From assembly GCF_011075055.1 (NCBI RefSeq), contig NC_058147.1, positions 806,001-870,000 on the forward strand: DNA of 64,000 nucleotides, in the 5' to 3' direction. Positions 1 to 11,110 of the stretch are shown one piece after another. The notes beneath the pieces are model-generated. The model was not told the DNA's origin. It did no database searches and was given only the letters and a program-made list of their open reading frames with translations. Both the position numbers and the translations under genes were made by a program. Origin of the DNA: Mangifera indica (lineage: Eukaryota; Streptophyta; Magnoliopsida; Sapindales; Anacardiaceae). Position 1 is the stretch's first letter. Each line of letters begins with the position of its first letter.

Positions 1-1963
1 CAGTTTTGGATGATTGAATTGTCGTTTATATATGAATAAGATTCTATTGATGCATAAAGAGGTACTTTGGTTTCACAGTATCAACTCTAGTGATCAACAA
101 GTCTAAACTTGCGTTGCACAACGTTTCTAGTTACTCACAGAGAAAACCCAAATTGGATTAATAAGTTTAACCAATCCAACCAAGATTCAAGACCCACCTC
201 AGTTTGGGTTGGGTTCCACTTTTGAGCAAGATTGGCCTATAATCAAATCAAATAAACCATGCTATGTTATGGTTCAATCTTCAGGTCAATTCAATTTATC
301 GGCTATGTTAGTATCACATAGTTTGCAAAAATTTGGGTTTCATTTTAATATATGCCTTTGGATTGGATTGACATGTGATAAATAGTGTAAATTGCACTAG
401 GTCAACAATCAATCTCCAAGTCAATCTATTTCAATGGGTATGCTAATAATAATATTGTTTTGTAAAGTTTTTTACGATGATATCACAAAGAAAATAAAAA
501 AAAATTGTAATGGTTGGAACTCAACATTAAGTTCAACCACTGACCAGACAGCCCTGGCTCTAGATCGGGTCACGCCCCGATGCAGGTATTAAAACATTGG
601 TTCTACTCCTAATTCAGGAGCATTTGATTCATAAGAAAAAAAATCATGGAACGCCTGGAATTTATGTTAGGGTGCCTTGCTTGCTCAATCGACTAACACA
701 CCTTTTAACACATGGACTTGCAAGTTAACTTTACCAAGACGTATGGACGAAACTTTGTGTGCAAAGTGCTATCGAACGACAAAACTTATGCCGAGAAGGG
801 TGGCTCCTTCTCGTTAGCTGCAAGGCCACAACCTGCGCTACCCTTCTCGCTTGTAGTGCAGGGAAGTGCTTAAGCTTTTCCGACTCCAGCACTTCAATTG
901 CCTTTCCTTTTTGCAATAATCATACATGGGACAACTCTTTACCCTTTTAACCATGTTAGCTCTAATTTGATTCAAATTTATAATATTAAACTCTAATTTA
1001 AGTTAATTTAAATTAGAGTATATTGTTATTAAAAAATTATCGATAAAACAAATATATTATCGAGAGATGAAAATAGTATCGTGTGCAAAATTACAAGTTT
1101 TATTATATATACTAATGAAACAATTTTCACATACACTATTAAACTAAAGTTTTTGTTTGAAATCAATTCATTTAAATCAAACTAGTTTAGATTAGTTCTA
1201 TTACTATTTATAATTATTAGTATCCTACAATATAAGATACTATCATACAATACTTTAATTATACAAGATACTATCATACCATACTTTCATTATTAGTATC
1301 CTACTATTTATAATTATTAACATATTGTATGATACAATGTATATTACCTATACGAATTGATATACCTTTTTAAAGTATTTACGAATTTTCATTATACTAG
1401 GGTTGAATATGAATTAAGTCAATTCAATTCAATTTGACATTGAGCTATAATTTCAGTTTAACTTAAGTTTGACTCAAACCAATTAAACAATATTATTTAT
1501 CTAATGTTATACTATTTATCTTATCCACAATTATGCGACGGTATCGGTGACCAATTCAAACAAATTTAAACTTGTAATTATAAATTCGAATCTAATTCGA
1601 ACCAACACATGGTTGCATCGGTTTGGCTCAAAACTTACCCCACTCTAAAATGGAGATGCATTTCACAATTGCAAGTAGGAGTAGAATCCATTAAAATTTA
1701 AACCATGTATATATAAAGTTTACACGTGGCACTAAATGATGTATCAATAAAAAACATAATACATAGATTAGCTAATATAAATAAATTAACGTAATATTCT
1801 GATTAATTAATTTTTAATGATAATAACAATAATAATAATAAGACAGGATCCAAATAAATAGAAGCCGCCTCTCCTGTAAGGTTCTGGGGCGCAGCCACGT
1901 CACCAATTATTACCTTCCCCTTCTTCTTTCTCCCTCCCTCTCGGGTTCAGGAAAAAGAACCTG
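1..1963. other. Intergenic region upstream of the GT92 gene
   Basis: No coding region could be supported here. The sequence is AT-rich and rich in short poly-A/T runs. A less AT-rich patch (about 540-950) has no recognisable protein. Around 1198-1345 the words TATTTATAATTATTA and GATACTATCATAC recur, so that part is a degenerate local repeat. About 340 bases before the GT92 start, at about 1722-1732, there is an ACACGTGGCAC word that contains an ABRE/G-box-like core. The last 50 bases before the start are a pyrimidine-rich leader, as is common in plant 5' UTRs. Confidence 0.6.
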
Positions 1964-3667
1964 ATGACACTTCTCTCATCAGGATTCATAATCCTTTCTG
2001 TCAAAAGTCTCTCTTATAACCCTCGCCTAGCTCTCCTTCAGCTTCCCCATAAACACAAATACCCAATGTCTTCTTCACTGAAGAAATCCCCATCATCATC
2101 ATCTGTTGTTCGTTTGCATGAACCTCTCCTTCTTATGGGCTGCAAAACCAAGCCCTTATTCATCTTTCTTTCCCTTATCTTCTTCGCTTTCTTCCTTTAT
2201 TACTTCGTCTCTTTCTCTGTAATCTCACCACCCCACATCGCCATCGCCTTCTTTCCCGCGAACATCTCCGCGCCTTCGTCGATCAACGCCACTGCCAATC
2301 TATCCGATCACGTGGTGCAGGAGCAAGTGAATGAACTCTCTCTACAAACTCGTCACGTGTTTCGAGATTATGCTAAATTGAAGTCCGATTCTGTTCTTTT
2401 TCCGGATTGGGATGTTCTTGCAGTCGTCTCGCCCGAGACACCGTCGGATTCTGTGGACGGTTGGTTTTGTTTTTTTTCAACCAAGGAAAATTCGAAGGCA
2501 AGATTTTCGGGGTTTTTGCCGTTAACTAATCTGACGACGTTTAAATGTAATATGCCGAAAAGAGTTCGCCGTCAACGGCCGATTTTTCAACCAGTTTTGA
2601 CGAAGCATCCAGATAAAGAAGAAGAAGAAGAATCTCTCATTAGAGAAGCTTCCGCCCGGGAGCTCATCAGAAACAACTTCTACGTGTACGAGGCGCTTTC
2701 CTCGGAGACCGACGTCGCTTTGTTCGGTAAAGGCGTGAACGGACGTCAAGGATTCAACAGGCCTCCTCACGAGCTACGGTGTCTGTTTGGTGATAACGGC
2801 ACTGACACCGCCGTTAGAACGGCCGTAACCAGCTCCGCACAAGAGGTCTTCAGGTGTGCTCAACCGGACTTAACACTGTTTCCCAGTTCCAACAACAACC
2901 CAATCAAAGTCTCCATAGAAATCCCGAACGAAAACCTAATTCTCCCTTCAGTGGTGTACTACACACCTCGTCGCAAGACAGCGGAAACCTCCGAGAAGAA
3001 GTCACTATTGTGCGCATCGACGATGGTGTACAACGTGGGCAAGTACTTGAAAGAATGGGTGATGTACCATTCAAGAATCGGAGTGGAAAAATTCATACTG
3101 TATGATAATGACAGCGACGACGATTTGGGAACGGTCGTTCAGGAACTTAACGAACAAGGTTTCAACGTGACAACGTTCCTATGGCTATGGCCCAAGACTC
3201 AAGAAGCTGGCTTCTCTCACAATGCATTATACTTGAAAGATTCATGCAAATGGATGATGTACTTTGACGTTGACGAATTCCTCTTCTCTCCGTCCTGGTT
3301 CAAAGAGCCACAACCATCGCCTCATCTCTTACAATCTCTTTTACCAAAAAATCCCTCCGTCGGTGAAGTCTCCTTCCAGTGCCACGATTTCGGACCGTCG
3401 GGTCAGACTTCACACCCCGCCGGAGGAGTCACACAAGGGTATACATGTTACAGACGAGTCCAACAGCAACGGCACAAGTCGATTGTATTACTAGAAGCAG
3501 TCGACGAATCATTGAACAATGTGATTCACCATTTCGGGTTGAAGACTACGTATAAATGGAAACAAATGAGTTCGAAGTTTGCAGTGGTTAACCATTACAA
3601 GTACCAGGCATGGTCAGAGTTCAAAAGCAAGTTTCGTAGAAGGGTTTCGGCTTATGTGGTGGACTGA
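1964..3667 (+). CDS. Glycosyltransferase family 92 (DUF23) protein, cut by an in-frame TGA
   Basis: This is a single-exon gene for a type II membrane glycosyltransferase of family GT92, the plant family that includes the galactan galactosyltransferases GALS and the RCOM_0530710/At1g27200-like proteins. The frame opens at an ATG at 1964, but the second ATG at 2066 (MSSSLKK) sits better before the signal anchor PLFIFLSLIFFAFFLYYF. The GT92 core is clear: a MVYNVGKYLKEWVMYHSRIG block, then LYDNDSDDD and MMYFDVDEFLF, the last carrying the DxD-type metal/nucleotide-sugar motif, and later VNHYKYQAWSEFKSKF. The frame stops at TGA 3665-3667 exactly where family members normally have Trp. In-frame sequence continues for 60 more codons with family-like character (next entry). 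It is likely a Golgi enzyme acting on cell-wall or glycoprotein galactose; the exact substrate cannot be inferred. It is either a truncated allele or a recent pseudogene, unless the base is a sequencing error. Confidence 0.85.
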   Translation: MTLLSSGFIILSVKSLSYNPRLALLQLPHKHKYPMSSSLKKSPSSSSVVRLHEPLLLMGCKTKPLFIFLSLIFFAFFLYYFVSFSVISPPHIAIAFFPANISAPSSINATANLSDHVVQEQVNELSLQTRHVFRDYAKLKSDSVLFPDWDVLAVVSPETPSDSVDGWFCFFSTKENSKARFSGFLPLTNLTTFKCNMPKRVRRQRPIFQPVLTKHPDKEEEEESLIREASARELIRNNFYVYEALSSETDVALFGKGVNGRQGFNRPPHELRCLFGDNGTDTAVRTAVTSSAQEVFRCAQPDLTLFPSSNNNPIKVSIEIPNENLILPSVVYYTPRRKTAETSEKKSLLCASTMVYNVGKYLKEWVMYHSRIGVEKFILYDNDSDDDLGTVVQELNEQGFNVTTFLWLWPKTQEAGFSHNALYLKDSCKWMMYFDVDEFLFSPSWFKEPQPSPHLLQSLLPKNPSVGEVSFQCHDFGPSGQTSHPAGGVTQGYTCYRRVQQQRHKSIVLLEAVDESLNNVIHHFGLKTTYKWKQMSSKFAVVNHYKYQAWSEFKSKFRRRVSAYVVD

Positions 3668-3847
3668 AGAGAGACGATGAATCTGCAGTCGAATGATCGG
3701 ACGCCGGGATTAGGAGTGGAGCCGGTTGAGCCGAAAGGGTGGAAAGAGATGTTCTGTGACGTGAGAGATGAGCGGTTGAAGTTGTTGAACCAGAGATGGT
3801 TTGGAAGTCAAACAGAGAAAGGTCTGAAAATGGCGTGGGAAAGATGA
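3668..3847 (+). pseudogene. Untranslated, still conserved C-terminus of the GT92 gene
   Basis: Directly after the TGA at 3665-3667 the same reading frame stays open for 59 sense codons to a TGA at 3845-3847. It encodes recognisable GT92 tail features: NDRTPGLGVEPVEP, then a Trp-Lys-Glu-Met-Phe-Cys segment, RWFGSQ and a final KMAWER. No frameshift separates it from the upstream body, so a single G-to-A change (TGG to TGA) accounts for the break. The base after the stop is A (TGA A), which is not the leaky TGA-C context, so efficient readthrough is not expected. Confidence 0.75.
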
Positions 3848-5020
3848 TTAAGTGTGCTTAAGTGATGTAAACCTAGGCAATTAAAAGAGTTAAATATTGG
3901 GTCCGTGGTTGAATCGGGTGTAGATTTGGTGGAATATGATTGGTAGACGTAGATACACACAAACACAGGGAAGATAAACACGTAGAATAATGTAGTATAT
4001 TGGGTTTTTAATAAATCTGCGTGCGCACATTTTTAATATATAAAATTATTTTAAATTAAAAATATTTATTATTTAGATATTAAATTAAATACTTAAAATT
4101 AAAATTTATAAAATAACCAATTTTTCAAACTTAAATCTGATATTGACATGATTTTCATAAATTACTCATAAATCAGTTCATAATGAATCGAGTTCAATTT
4201 TTAATATGAGTTTGAGTTTAGATACGCTTAAAAACTTACAACTCTATGCAAATAAAAATGATAATAAACCACCAAAATTTTCATTTATACTTTAAATATC
4301 TAGAGGTTGAGTTTGCGTTAGTCGTTCTTACCTTAAGCTTAAGCCAAATCTAAGAATTTTTCAACTCTGGCTTTGATTATAACCCTTCTCTGACTAGTCT
4401 GATTACTAATCAAACTTGTGACGACAACCCAGTGACACTGGCCCAAGTAGACCCCGTTCTTTACCAATTCAAGTCCCAAAATAGATTGGTCAATTCAATG
4501 AAAGTTTCAAACATTGTCACATGCGCAACCATAAGACAAAACGTAACTCAATCAACTTGGATTGCACCCAAACCTACTCCGGGTGACATTTTTTAGGTAT
4601 TTCATTTTATTTCACATTTAGATTAAAAAAATGAGAGTTGCAGAGAACCATTAAAATGACAAATGAAACCTCAATAATATAAGCAGCTAACTCGAATTTG
4701 TGCTTATTTCCTAATCCATATCAATGTAGCCATTTTAATGGAACATTTGAAAATATCCCAATGTAAAGAATTTCACTGTTACATATATTAACTGTGATTT
4801 CCACCAGGGAAAAAAAAAACAATGGATTTATATTAATCTGTACAAAATATTTCCCTACACTCTCCGATGCAACTACTCATTGTGCCACCCAAATCAAAGG
4901 ATATGGCAAACATGGCCTGCCTGCAACAATGCTATTCCTATTTGGGCAAAAGATTAAAATTTGAGGAAAACCTTACCTTCTGGTACCCCAAGTTGAATTG
5001 AAGGGAAATGTCTTTATATA
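3848..5020. other. Convergent intergenic region between the GT92 and bromodomain genes
   Basis: This interval holds the 3' flanks of two genes that face each other. AT-rich sequence follows the GT92 tail. The stretch from about 4680 to 5020 probably holds the 3' UTR of the bromodomain gene on the minus strand. No additional reading frame, RNA gene or mobile element could be supported. Confidence 0.5.
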
Positions 5021-8000
5021 TCACAGCTGTAATGCCAAATCAGGCTGCTGCTGTGAACTAATCTGCATATTTGAAATAGGTGAGCCCGGTGCAAGGAATC
5101 TGACATTCAAGTCCGGTGGAAATGGATGGAAAACTTGATCATAAGTTGACATTTCTGGCCAAGATGATTCCCCCTGTAGACCCAGATCCACTGCTGTATG
5201 TGACCTAGAGCCAGAGCCTAGGGCCAAGGAATTTTCCGAGGGTAGACTACTTGAACAATCTGCCACATTTGATAGGTTTGAATCATGATTAGTTGTGGGC
5301 ATTGAGCATATGGGATGGGTGCTGTTCGGAACCACACCAAGCATTTCACAAGGCACCGGACTATTGTCAAGCCTGGACTTTCCAGGTTCTGTGCCAAGCC
5401 CTGCTCTCCCCAATTGGGATGCAGAGTTAAATTCAAAACCACCAATACCATTTAAACCATTCATATCGGAGTGGATTACAGGTATTGACTGAGAATGAAA
5501 ATGAGATGCAGGTTTTAATCCACCAACTGTACGACTCAGAAACATTGCCTCACTTTGGGAGTTAACTTCTCTGTTAGTTTCCATATCTTCCCCAACTTGC
5601 ATTGAATATCTTTTCCCAATAGCAGAGTTTGACCTAGAAGTGTTCGGAGATAGAAGTCTGCTTGACTGGTCACAATGCATATAATCATTTGAAGATTTCT
5701 GTTTTTCAGAAAATAAGTGCCACTGCTGCTCGTTAATCTTGTTTTCTCCTACCCATCCAGGACTTAACTTGACCCCAACAGGCAAAACGCCTTCAATTTT
5801 CTTTGAAGCAATTTTCCAAACAACTGGTCCAAGATCTGCAGCAAATCGAGCCAAGCTTCTAGCATAACCATGCTCAGAGTTTAGACCAACCTAATTGAAT
5901 GAATCAATATATAAATAGAATTACCAATAACAAAACCTCTACTTGGACTTATGATCACCTGCTACAAATAATAATATTAGGCAGATGTGTGAACATTTTT
6001 TAATTTGGCGACTTTCTCTAGGTTATACGATGCATCTATCTTCTCTAATGATATAGCATACTAGCCATTATCAGTTCAATAAATGAATAAATCATTCAAC
6101 CAGTAGCCAAAACCTGTGATATCTGTTTCAAATTTCATAATAATTATTCTGATAGAAATTTAACTCTGAATCTCTATTCCCTAAATCACCAAAAAATAAA
6201 GGAAAGAAAGAAAGGGGAAAAGAAATCACACTTGTTGAGCGGCAACAGTTTTCCTTAAAAAATAACAATTTGAAAAAAATCAATAATAGGTAGAATTGGA
6301 CATACCACCATTAGTTGCTTCAATTCTCCTTCAAAGGTTGTAAAAACAGATGGCTCTTGCCCAGAAGACAATGAGTCCTTATAGGTGTCACGTTTATTCT
6401 CATCTAATGTAAATTGTTTTTTCCCATACCTCAACACAGCCTTCACAACAGAAGCTACAAAAAGATGAAGAAATTTATTTTAAAAAAAGACTCAATATCC
6501 ATTGAAAATGTGTGTCATAACGGCCCCGAACATGAAGCAGTTGATCAGAGTCCTTTCAAAACACAAACCTGGAAATTCATTCTCCCATTCTGATAACCAG
6601 CTAGCACAAGTTTCACCCGTAAGAGAATGAGAAACATAAGAGGCCCTGTTTAGTGAATCAGAAGACCGAAACTTGAAAGATGGTGTTGGCCCTCTTCTTA
6701 GATTGTGAGGACTGGACCAGCTGCCATTGTTTCCTCCATTAGCAAGGATTGCATCAGAGGAAAACTCACAAGCAACAAGATTCGAAGGAGAGGTGTCCAG
6801 TGGCTTTTTCAAGCTCTTTGGTGGCCTGCCTCTCCTCACAACTTTTGGCTGTGGTTCACTATCACTATCTTGCCTCAAATTTTCAAAGTCCTTTTTTGCC
6901 ATCTCTTGAATGGTTCGTGCCTACAGATACATTTTCATCTGTCACCCAAAAAAAAAGGGAAAGAAAGAAAAGAAAAGAATATGAAAACATGTGACAAACA
7001 GAAACCAGAATAAACCTGTCGGAAGTATATCGTATCTGCTGAATTATACTGCATCGCATTGGAACAAATGAGAAAAACATCTTTCTGCATGAAGACAATG
7101 ATAACCAAAAGTGTCAAGTTACTCATAGATCAAAATCAAGCATTTTCACCAGAAAGTAAAGCAAGATTAGTGGTAACTAAATTCCTTCATGAAAGCTGAT
7201 AAACAAAGGAGACTGATCTCAGTTATAAAATAGAAATTTTTTTATGGCATCACACATTCTAACTATTAAGGAGTTAATAAGCCATCCATAAGTTGAGTAC
7301 ATGCATCATTCTTCCATTAGGGAATTGGCTGAGAACCTACAGGTTCAAACTTAAATTACAGATCATTACGTATTCCTAATTGTCTCATCTACAATCAAAT
7401 CACTTTAATATTCTTAATCAAAATCAACTTACTCATCCGTTTATGTGCCATCATTGGCCCTAGTGGCACCTGGTTGATTTACTTGTATCCAGACAACTAT
7501 CATTCAGTTATTTACGAAGAAATGAAAATATAGGCTTTAATTGCAGAATCTCAAGAAATTATGGTAGGAGACAAGGCTCCCCAGATATAATTTGGAAAAC
7601 AATGAATGGTTGACAGAGTCATCAATGGTGACCAGGACAATCAGTAAATCATTATAAAAAAATTCAATACAGGTACAAGAAGAACATTAAGTAACCATAT
7701 GAGTAAGATAATCATAATGAATCATGAATACCTTAAAAATATTTAAATCACCATAATCAATAATTGCAATTTAATATCTACCACAGTAACACACTCAAAG
7801 CCAGCACAACAAAAGTTGTTCGAAATTTAAAATATAAGTAATGGAGCACGGAATCATGAAATCCCATAGATACAATCCCCATAATTTAACATAAAAACTG
7901 AACTTCCATCCAGCAGGTCATTGGGTGCAAAAATTGACAGATGTTGATTGCAGCAAACTCTTCTAAGTAATATAAGTTCATATATCCAAAATTATCAAAT

Positions 8001-9496
8001 AATAGATATATTTAACCAACCTCAAACTGCTCCAAGTTGGCATAAGACCCTCCATCTAGTTTCTTCCTCACAGTAGCAAAATCCATTGGATGAGCAATAA
8101 TCTCATGGTAATCAGGAAGCTGCATTAAATAAGGAAGATTTCATCAAATCATGAAACTTTTAATTCAATCATTGCACACATTTATACGTAAGCAACACTT
8201 GTCTCCCAAAAAAAAAAAAGCACCTCTTCTGGATCCACCGGCTCAGAAAACACCCCATAAGTGTCCTTCCTGAAGTAAATTACACACAAACCAATCAAAC
8301 CCCAATTAAAAAGCATAACATAATAGTACTTAAAGAAAGAAAATCGTAGAGTTAAAACAACACACTTTTGAAGCCTGTCAAGAACGAACACCAATAACTT
8401 TTTGTCTGGCAAAGAAGTCGTGGGACCGGAGTCCACCAGTGACTCTGTCCACATAAAAAATTGCATATTTAGTCTAAATTTATTATTTTTTAAATTCCCA
8501 GAATATCGAGATTGATTGATACCATGAAGAGCGTCCGTCGCTTTCAAAACCTTTTCTTCCTGCAAGAAAATTACTTCCATATTAAATATAGAAAATTATA
8601 AGTAAAAACAAAAATTAATAACCTTCGAAGCATCAAATATCAAAAGTTACAGTAAAAAGGTGTACAACAACCCAAGAAAAAATAAGTAATAATTATTATT
8701 AATAAAGAAAAAAAGACAAATTTAAGCTTTACAGACAAGATGGTCTGTGTGCGTCTATTATTTTGGGACGATTAACCACAAACCAATCCAGTATAAAATA
8801 ATGGTTACTGCAGATTTTAAAATATAAATATACGAAATAAAGAAGCCAACTACCACTCAAAACATTTCCCAAAGAAAATAAAAAATAATTAATATTTATG
8901 CAGAAAAGAGTAAAAGAAAAGCCTGACTCAGTCAAACGCGTCCATTCATTTCCGATCCAACCAACCCTAAACTTTAATTTTCGCGCGAAATCCCAAAAGC
9001 ATTTAAATTTATTTAGTTATAAGAAACAAGTTCTTGAAAGTCGATCAACAAAACCGCCAAAATTAATAATATAGGAAGTGTTGATGATCACCGTTTGATC
9101 AGATCCGGCACGGACGGAGTTGATCTTGCGACGACGAGTGGAATCAGGGCTGGAAAAATTGGGCGAAGAAATCGGATAGTGTTGTTGCTGGTGAACATGT
9201 TCAGAAGAATTGTCCAAGCCGAGTAATAACTTGTGCTTCTTTTCTTTGCGCTCATCGTCATCGTCGTCGTCGTCGACGTCGACGTCTTCATTGTGATTGG
9301 AATTAGGGTTCTGGCGAGTGGATCGGCGATTAGATTTGAAAGAATTAGGGTTTTGTTGTTGTTGTTGTTTACGTTGGTCTAATAATTGTTGTTGTTTGAG
9401 AGAGCGTTTTTGGATGTCTAAAAGGGATGGCCGTCCCTTCTTCTTCTTCTTCTTTGTCATTGTTGTTGCTGTTGTTCCTGCAAATTCGCCTGCCAT
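5021..9496 (-). CDS. Bromodomain protein of the BRD1/BRD2/BRD13 type (plant SWI/SNF subunit family)
   Basis: Nine coding exons fit in phase: 9092-9496, 8523-8559, 8366-8444, 8224-8269, 8021-8119, 7016-7084, 6569-6920, 6306-6454 and 5021-5890, giving 701 residues. The N-terminus (MAGEFAG) has a Lys run with GRPSLLDIQKR, poly-Gln and an Asp-rich stretch. The bromodomain lies at about residues 150-225: LDRLQKKDTYGVFSEPVDPEE, LPDYHEIIAHPMDF, then CSNAMQYNSADTIYFRQA, which holds the acetyl-lysine-binding Asn. A GRPPK hook-like motif follows, then PPDLNVRF and a final QQPDLALQL, typical of this plant family. Arabidopsis members are subunits of BRM-associated SWI/SNF complexes, so a nuclear chromatin-reader role is inferred. 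All inspected splice sites are GT-AG. Its place next to a TANGO2 gene matches the Arabidopsis At1g20670 region from memory. Confidence 0.9.
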
Positions 9497-9650
9497 TCTT
9501 CTTTGCTTCTCTTTTCGTTCCTATTCTATCCTATAGCCAAACAGGGACGATTTTATTTTTATTTAATTATTTAATTATTTTTTTAATTTATTATTTTTGT
9601 ATCGGGTTGGTTCGTTAGTGTGAATGCCTTCGCCGACGTGGACGGAAAGT

Positions 9651-9679
9651 CACGTGAAACGGGTTGCCTGTGACACGTG
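9651..9679. promoter_or_regulatory. Pair of G-box (CACGTG) palindromes upstream of the bromodomain gene
   Basis: Two perfect CACGTG hexamers lie at 9651-9656 and 9674-9679, 155 to 183 bases upstream of the bromodomain gene's start codon on the minus strand. The second is part of GACACGTG. Paired G-boxes at this distance are typical binding sites for bZIP or bHLH/PIF transcription factors. Function is inferred from motif and position only. Confidence 0.45.
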
Positions 9680-10540
9680 ATAAAAAAACTAATATACCAA
9701 AGTTTTAACCTATGGAAATAAAAAATGGATCAAAATTTTAATATTAAATATATTGAATAAATATATATAAGATCTTTTATTATATAAAGTGCCTTGAATT
9801 TATTTAAATTGATTGGTAAAGCAAGGGGTTGAAACTTCTAGATTATTTTACACTTTTTATTTTAGACGTCCAAGTCACACTTTATTCTTTTCTTGTGCAA
9901 ACAAAATTTGGAATCTGTATGTATAATAGAGATTTGAATTTGGAAATTAGACGTTATATTTTATTAAACGCAAAACACTTATTTTTAATCATAGTGCATT
10001 GGAATCTCAAACTTTTATTTTTAATTTTTAAAAATTTAAATGTTTACTCATAAATAATTTTTTATTAAAAATTTAAAATAGATTTACAAGTAAAAATTTA
10101 TTATTTAATAAAAATTTTAAATTTTATTATTTTTCCTCTTCAAATTTAAAAATCTCATAATTATTCTTAATTCAAAATTTGAAAAATGGCATATACCCTT
10201 TTATGAGATTTTTTAATTTGAGGAGATAAATAATAAAACTTAAATATTTTACTAAATAAATCTTTAATCATAATTAAGATTTTTAACAAAAATTTCTTAT
10301 AGGTAAATATTTAGATTTGTAAAAATTAAGTAATTGAAGTTTAAGATTTCATTATATCTTAAATGAGAATAAATCTCTTCACTTATATTATACATTAAAA
10401 ATATAATTTTTAGTATTATGTATTTCGTCTCCTATTATCTTATTGAATGCATCATTTTAAGAGTAATTATAATAACACAATAAATAATTTTAATAGTTAT
10501 ATTACCATTATAAAATATTATAAATATTTTTTAAAATTAT
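9680..10540. other. AT-rich intergenic sequence
   Basis: Very AT-rich sequence dominated by AAATTTAAA-type words and short A/T runs. Short open frames exist by chance, but none has plausible protein composition or splice context. Nothing else could be identified. Confidence 0.5.
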
Positions 10541-11110
10541 ATATATATATATGTAATTAAATTTAAATTAAATTAAATTTAAATTCAATTGAATTTGAAT
10601 TCCAACTCTGTTAATAAATAATTGAACCTGAACCTGAGCTGGACGAGCTAAAGAAATAGTTGTTCGAACTCACGCTTGTAAGCGAACAAGCTAGACAGCT
10701 GGTCGCTCATTGGAACTGCCAGAGAAGAAGAAGAAGAAGGCATTAAGACGGAGAAGAGAAGGCCAAAAGATTGAAGAAGAAGCTGAAACACATTCATTAA
10801 TTGGAGAAGGGAAAGTCCTTTTTCCTTTTACCAATGTGTATTAACCGGAGGAGAAAAGTCTTCTTTGCTTTGGCCAATGTGCGTGTGAAGCCTTAAGAGG
10901 CAAAGAAAAACTTTTCCGCATCATTAATTACACAAGCGGTCTGGCTGGTGAGCCAAACGAGCGGCTCGATTATAAATTTGAATTTATTTATATTGGTATA
11001 TAAAATTTAGGTTTAAATTCGAACTTGTTTATGTATAATTGGCCTCAAATTTATTCAAACTTAATTTTAATAAATTTAATTTAGTTTAAATTTAAATTTA
11101 ATTTGAACCT
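10541..11110. repeat. Candidate inserted element with AT-rich arms and a GC-richer core
   Basis: A core of more balanced composition (about 10620-10975), with GAAGAAGAAG runs and the words GAGCTGGACGAGC and GTTCGAACTC, is bordered on both sides by AATTTAAATT-type sequence in roughly inverted arrangement (about 10550-10605 and 11050-11105). This layout suggests a non-autonomous inserted element, but low-complexity arms make the inverted relationship weak evidence. No target-site duplication or coding capacity was identified. Confidence 0.25.

Noticed and set aside
8182..8580. Open frame on the minus strand across the bromodomain gene
   Set aside because: It reads through real introns between exons 2 and 4 of the bromodomain gene; only the exon pieces are coding.
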